Shown piece by piece: positions 6,790-8,837 of a DNA stretch of 8,837 nucleotides. This DNA is from Paucimonas sp. (GTDB taxonomy: Bacteria > Pseudomonadota > Gammaproteobacteria > Burkholderiales > Burkholderiaceae_D): contig JAQSWC010000100.1 of NCBI GenBank assembly GCA_029266815.1, positions 1-8,837 on the forward strand, given 5' to 3'. The notes below the pieces were generated by a model. The model saw only the letters and a list, made by a program, of their open reading frames with translations. It did not search any database and was not told the DNA's origin. The stretch's first letter is position 1, and each line of letters begins with the position of its first letter. Made by a program: the position numbers and the translations under genes.

Positions 6790-6942
6790 TTCCGCCGCGA
6801 AAATTTCTTCCATCTGGGCGCGCTCGATTGAATGGAGATGATTGCCGCCTAATTTGAAGCTGCGTGTTTCGCAGCGCAATATCTGGCAGTGTCGGTACAT
6901 TTGAAAGAGTTTGCGCTCGGCGTCACTACGCTCTCGTCCCAT
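6778..6942 (-). CDS. Doubtful small reading frame, 54 residues
   Basis: A minus-strand frame could start at ATG 6942 (or GTG 6969, 63 residues) and ends at a TAA within the loop of the hairpin at 6768-6789. The product would be very basic and acidic by turns (MGRERSDAERKLF at the start, ERAQMEEIFAAEERK at the end) with two nearby cysteines (CQILRC). It has no membrane segment and no motif I know. There is no good ribosome binding site. It lies downstream of nhaR on the same strand. It may be a real small gene or only a chance frame in an intergenic stretch. Confidence 0.25.
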   Translation of the reverse strand: MGRERSDAERKLFQMYRHCQILRCETRSFKLGGNHLHSIERAQMEEIFAAEERK

Positions 6943-7036
6943 GATGACGATCTGTGTGCAGCGTAGCACAGCATTGCCGAATAAACATGTTTTACCAAGG
7001 AAAGTTACATTTTGTGGCGACTCTTGCCAAATAAGG

Positions 7037-7924
7037 TTAGATGGCTGAGAGAATCGCCTCGACCGCGGGGTGCTTGATTTTTCGTTCGTTCGAGATGGCG
7101 TAGAAGTGCTCCTTCACCTTGGTCATGTCGCCTACCGGCTCTGCAGCAAATTGCAGCTTCACGTCGTTTTTTAGCGCTGACGGTGCAGGAAACAGGCCCA
7201 ACCCATTGCGGCCAAAAGTAGTAAGAAGCGCATTGTCATCGAATTCGCCCACAATATCGGGACGCACGCCGTGTTCTTCGAGCCAATGGTCGATACGGAT
7301 ACGGACAGCGTTATTGCGCGTTGGAAGCAATAACGGCGCTCCGTTCAGGCTTTCGGGAAAATTCTTGCGGTAACGATCTGCCAGTTCAGGCACGCCGAAA
7401 ACGCTGATCTCGCTTTCACTGAGAAGATGGCTGAAAACCCGGAGCGTTGTTCCCGGCGGAACCGGCCGGTCCGTCAATACCACGTCGAGCTTGTGCACCG
7501 ACAGATCGCCCAGCAGCGACTCATAATTGTCTTCATAGCACACCAGGCGCACGCGCTGGGGCAATCGCAGCGCCGCTTCCAGTACCCGCGAGGAAATCAG
7601 CTTGGGCAAGGAGTCGGAGATGCCGACCGTCAACCGCAACGGACGATCGCTATCGGAAGAAGACAGCGCATCCTGCATCTGCTCGCCCAAAAGGAATATT
7701 TGGTCGGCGTAAGCAAGCGCCACCCTTCCCGCTTCGGTCAGCACCAGGCGGCGCCCCTGCGGTGCCAGCAAGGCCTTGCCGACCGCCTGCTCAAGCAACG
7801 CGACTTGCGCACTAATGGTCTGCACTGCCACGTCAAGCCGCTCGGCGGCCCGCGTCAGGCTTCCCTCTTTGGCAACTACCCAGAAGTAATAGAGATGCCT
7901 GAAATTCATTCCAGTTGTTTTCAT
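7037..7924 (-). CDS. nhaR: LysR-type regulator, NhaR-like
   Basis: The 295-residue protein has the LysR layout: an N-terminal winged helix-turn-helix (about 8-65, recognition region SLTRAAERLDVAVQTISAQV at 22-41) and a two-lobed effector domain from about residue 95. The start NFRHLYYFWVVAKEGS (7-22) and the later GEFDDNALLTTFG (226-238) and EHFYAISNERKIKHPAV (272-288) match my memory of NhaR, the sodium-responsive activator of nhaA in E. coli, better than other LysR proteins. No antiporter gene is adjacent, so its target here is unknown. It is divergent from yccA, and LysR proteins often control the divergent gene, which is inference here. ATG at 7924 is given as the start. ATG at 7909 (MNFRHLYYFW) is equally possible and agrees better with the usual NhaR start. 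Neither has a strong ribosome binding site. Confidence 0.9.
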   Translation of the reverse strand: MKTTGMNFRHLYYFWVVAKEGSLTRAAERLDVAVQTISAQVALLEQAVGKALLAPQGRRLVLTEAGRVALAYADQIFLLGEQMQDALSSSDSDRPLRLTVGISDSLPKLISSRVLEAALRLPQRVRLVCYEDNYESLLGDLSVHKLDVVLTDRPVPPGTTLRVFSHLLSESEISVFGVPELADRYRKNFPESLNGAPLLLPTRNNAVRIRIDHWLEEHGVRPDIVGEFDDNALLTTFGRNGLGLFPAPSALKNDVKLQFAAEPVGDMTKVKEHFYAISNERKIKHPAVEAILSAI

Positions 7925-7937
7925 TTCCGCTTTTCCG

Positions 7938-7956
7938 AAATTATCCTCAAATTATC
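7938..7956. repeat. Two direct AAATTATC repeats
   Basis: AAATTATC occurs at 7938-7945 and at 7949-7956, 11 bases apart or about one helical turn, so both would present the same face of the DNA. They lie in the 94-base gap between nhaR and yccA. On the minus strand each contains GATAAT, a good -10 element for nhaR. They may be a regulator site, overlapping promoters, or chance in AT-rich DNA. Confidence 0.4.
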
Positions 7957-7968
7957 TTCGCTTTTTAA
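7940..7968 (-). promoter_or_regulatory. Possible sigma70 promoter for nhaR
   Basis: Read on the minus strand, TTAAAA (plus 7963-7968) matches four of six bases of the -35 consensus and GATAAT (plus 7940-7945) matches five of six of the -10 consensus, with a 17-base spacer. Transcription would start near 7933. That leaves only about nine bases before ATG 7924 but about 24 before ATG 7909, which favours the shorter protein if this promoter is used. Confidence 0.4.
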
Positions 7969-8018
7969 GAAGCTGTTTCACTTATATCATGCAGCCGTTC
8001 ATCAAGGAGGATTTCGTC

Positions 8019-8708
8019 ATGGGCGATCTTTTTAGAAATTCGGCAAACGCCACTTCGCGCGCTGCCAACGCACCGCTCGTTATGGAGATCGGTGCGCACC
8101 GCGTTCTGCGCAACACTTATATGCTGCTGGCCATGTGCCTGGGTTTCAGCGCGCTGATGGCTGGACTGTCTGCCTCGCTGGGCCTGCCTCATCCGGGCCT
8201 CATTCTTACCCTGGTCGGATTTTACGGCCTGCTTTTCATGGTCACGAAATTCCGCGACCGCGGTCTGGGCGTGCTTCTCGTGTTTGCCCTGACTGGCTTC
8301 ATGGGATACACACTTGGACCGATCCTGACGCATTACCTGAATATGCCCAATGGCGGGCAGATCGTGTTCATGGCCTTCGGCGGCACAGCCGCGATCTTCA
8401 TCGGCCTTTCCGCTTACGCCCTGATATCCCGCCGGGATTTTTCGTGGATGGGCAGCTTCCTGATGGTCGGCATCCTGGTCGCGTTCCTTGTCGGCTTGGC
8501 GGCAATCTTCCTACAGTTGCCGGCCTTGTCGCTAGCGGTATCGGCGGTCTTCGTGTTGCTGATGTCGGGCCTGATCCTGTTCGAGACCAACAACATTGTG
8601 CGCGGCGGAGAAACCAATTATGTAATGGCAACCGTGACCTTGTTCGTTTCCATCTTCAACCTGTTCACCAGCCTGATGCACTTGCTGGGATTCGCAAGCA
8701 ACGATTAA
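8019..8708 (+). CDS. yccA: Bax inhibitor-1 family membrane protein YccA
   Basis: The 229-residue protein of the inner membrane is predicted to have seven hydrophobic helices, near residues 32-52, 57-75, 82-102, 113-134, 143-164, 168-188 and 202-224. It closely resembles E. coli YccA as I recall it, including HRVLRNTYMLL (27-37), PGLILTLVGFYGL (59-71), TGFMGYTLGPIL (92-103), FLQLPALSLAVSAVF (164-178), LFETNNIVRGGETNY (187-201) and the end LGFASND. In E. coli YccA binds the FtsH protease and limits its action on membrane proteins. Some members of the wider Bax inhibitor-1 family conduct calcium, but one of the two acidic pore residues of the calcium-leak members seems absent from the last helix here, as in E. 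coli YccA. The ATG at 8019 has AAGGAGG at 8004-8010, eight bases upstream. TATATC at 7983-7988 may be its -10 element, with no clear -35. Confidence 0.95.
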   Translation: MGDLFRNSANATSRAANAPLVMEIGAHRVLRNTYMLLAMCLGFSALMAGLSASLGLPHPGLILTLVGFYGLLFMVTKFRDRGLGVLLVFALTGFMGYTLGPILTHYLNMPNGGQIVFMAFGGTAAIFIGLSAYALISRRDFSWMGSFLMVGILVAFLVGLAAIFLQLPALSLAVSAVFVLLMSGLILFETNNIVRGGETNYVMATVTLFVSIFNLFTSLMHLLGFASND

Positions 8709-8734
8709 CCTACAACCATTAATTTTGCAATAAT
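8705..8734 (+). promoter_or_regulatory. Weak possible promoter for the TerC-family gene
   Basis: TTAACC at 8705-8710 matches four of six bases of the -35 consensus and AATAAT at 8729-8734 matches five of six of the -10 consensus, with an 18-base spacer. The -35 overlaps the stop codon of yccA. Transcription would begin near 8741, which would put the hairpin at 8741-8766 at the very 5' end of the message. Confidence 0.2.
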
Positions 8735-8740
8735 TAAAAA

Positions 8741-8766
8741 AGGACCTCTCCTTCGGGAGAGTTCTT
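8741..8766. terminator. UUCG hairpin between yccA and the TerC-family gene
   Basis: CTCTCC (8746-8751) pairs with GGAGAG (8756-8761) around a TTCG tetraloop closed by C-G, an unusually stable RNA loop. Past one mismatch, four more pairs (8741-8744 with 8763-8766) extend the stem. On the plus strand only TTCTT follows, a poor T-run. On the minus strand a run of six T (plus 8736-8741) follows directly, so the hairpin looks stronger as a minus-strand or two-way terminator. It could also be a leader structure of the next gene. Confidence 0.5.
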
Positions 8767-8778
8767 CATAACCACAAT

Positions 8779-8837
8779 ATGCTCGAATTACTTTCCGATC
8801 CCCAAGTCTGGGCTGCATTTGCCACTCTCACCTCACT
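8779..8837 (+). CDS. TerC-family membrane protein, N-terminal part only
   Basis: The first 19 codons are visible (MLELLSDPQVWAAFATLTS) before the window ends. This start matches the usual N-terminus of TerC-family integral membrane proteins, in which a short SDPxxWxAxxTLT stretch leads into the first membrane helix. Members are linked to tellurite resistance and, more recently, to manganese export, but the visible part is too short to say which subgroup this is. No good ribosome binding site lies within 12 bases of the ATG. The nearest purine-rich run (GGAGAG at 8756-8761) is 17 bases away, in the hairpin. It follows yccA in the same direction. Confidence 0.65.
   Translation, partial: MLELLSDPQVWAAFATLTS

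Noticed and set aside
7989..8018. Earlier start of yccA at 7989
   Set aside because: The added ten residues would include the translated ribosome binding site AAGGAGG of the ATG at 8019, and YccA homologues do not need them.
1..8837. CRISPR array, tRNA, rRNA, transposon or phage genes
   Set aside because: I looked for regular spaced repeats, cloverleaf-like arms, terminal inverted repeats, transposase and integrase motifs and saw none.

Overview
The window reads as a housekeeping stretch of chromosome from a betaproteobacterium. The order Burkholderiales is most likely, possibly near Oxalobacteraceae. This rests on remembered family resemblance of HemE, YccA, NhaR and the small 84-residue protein, on GC-rich third codon positions in most genes, and on strong AAGGAGG-type ribosome binding sites. 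No database search was possible, so the placement is an inference. I see no tRNA, rRNA, CRISPR array, insertion sequence, integrase or phage gene.

Left part (1-1807, minus strand): hemE (uroporphyrinogen decarboxylase, haem synthesis) is preceded by a gene of unknown function encoding a small protein with one membrane segment. The hemE start codon lies in a 10-bp RNA stem whose loop carries the only Shine-Dalgarno-like bases. Positions 1-111 hold no gene I can support.

Middle part (1808-4988, plus strand): a two-gene glycerol operon, glpD then glpK, joined by an ATGA overlap. GlpK makes glycerol 3-phosphate and GlpD oxidises it to dihydroxyacetone phosphate, passing electrons to quinone. The facilitator gene glpF and regulator gene glpR are not in the window. 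GlpK lacks the loop and arginine that bind the inhibitor fructose 1,6-bisphosphate in the E. coli enzyme. The glpD leader holds a dense set of short repeats.

Central right (5033-7036): a convergent gene for a secreted alpha/beta hydrolase of dienelactone-hydrolase type with an extra C-terminal cysteine-pair domain. It is followed by a lower-GC patch with an 84-residue acidic protein of a family without known function, a long AT-rich hairpin, and a doubtful small minus-strand reading frame.

Right part (7037-8837): a LysR regulator resembling NhaR is transcribed divergently from yccA, a seven-helix membrane protein of the Bax inhibitor-1 family that in E. coli modulates the FtsH protease. A UUCG hairpin follows, and then the first 19 codons of a TerC-family membrane protein run off the window edge.

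Overall these are mostly ordinary core genes. I did not find a convincing new multi-gene system. The items most worth checking are the hemE start-site hairpin, the altered allosteric site of GlpK, the C-terminal domain of the hydrolase, and the repeats in front of glpD and between nhaR and yccA.
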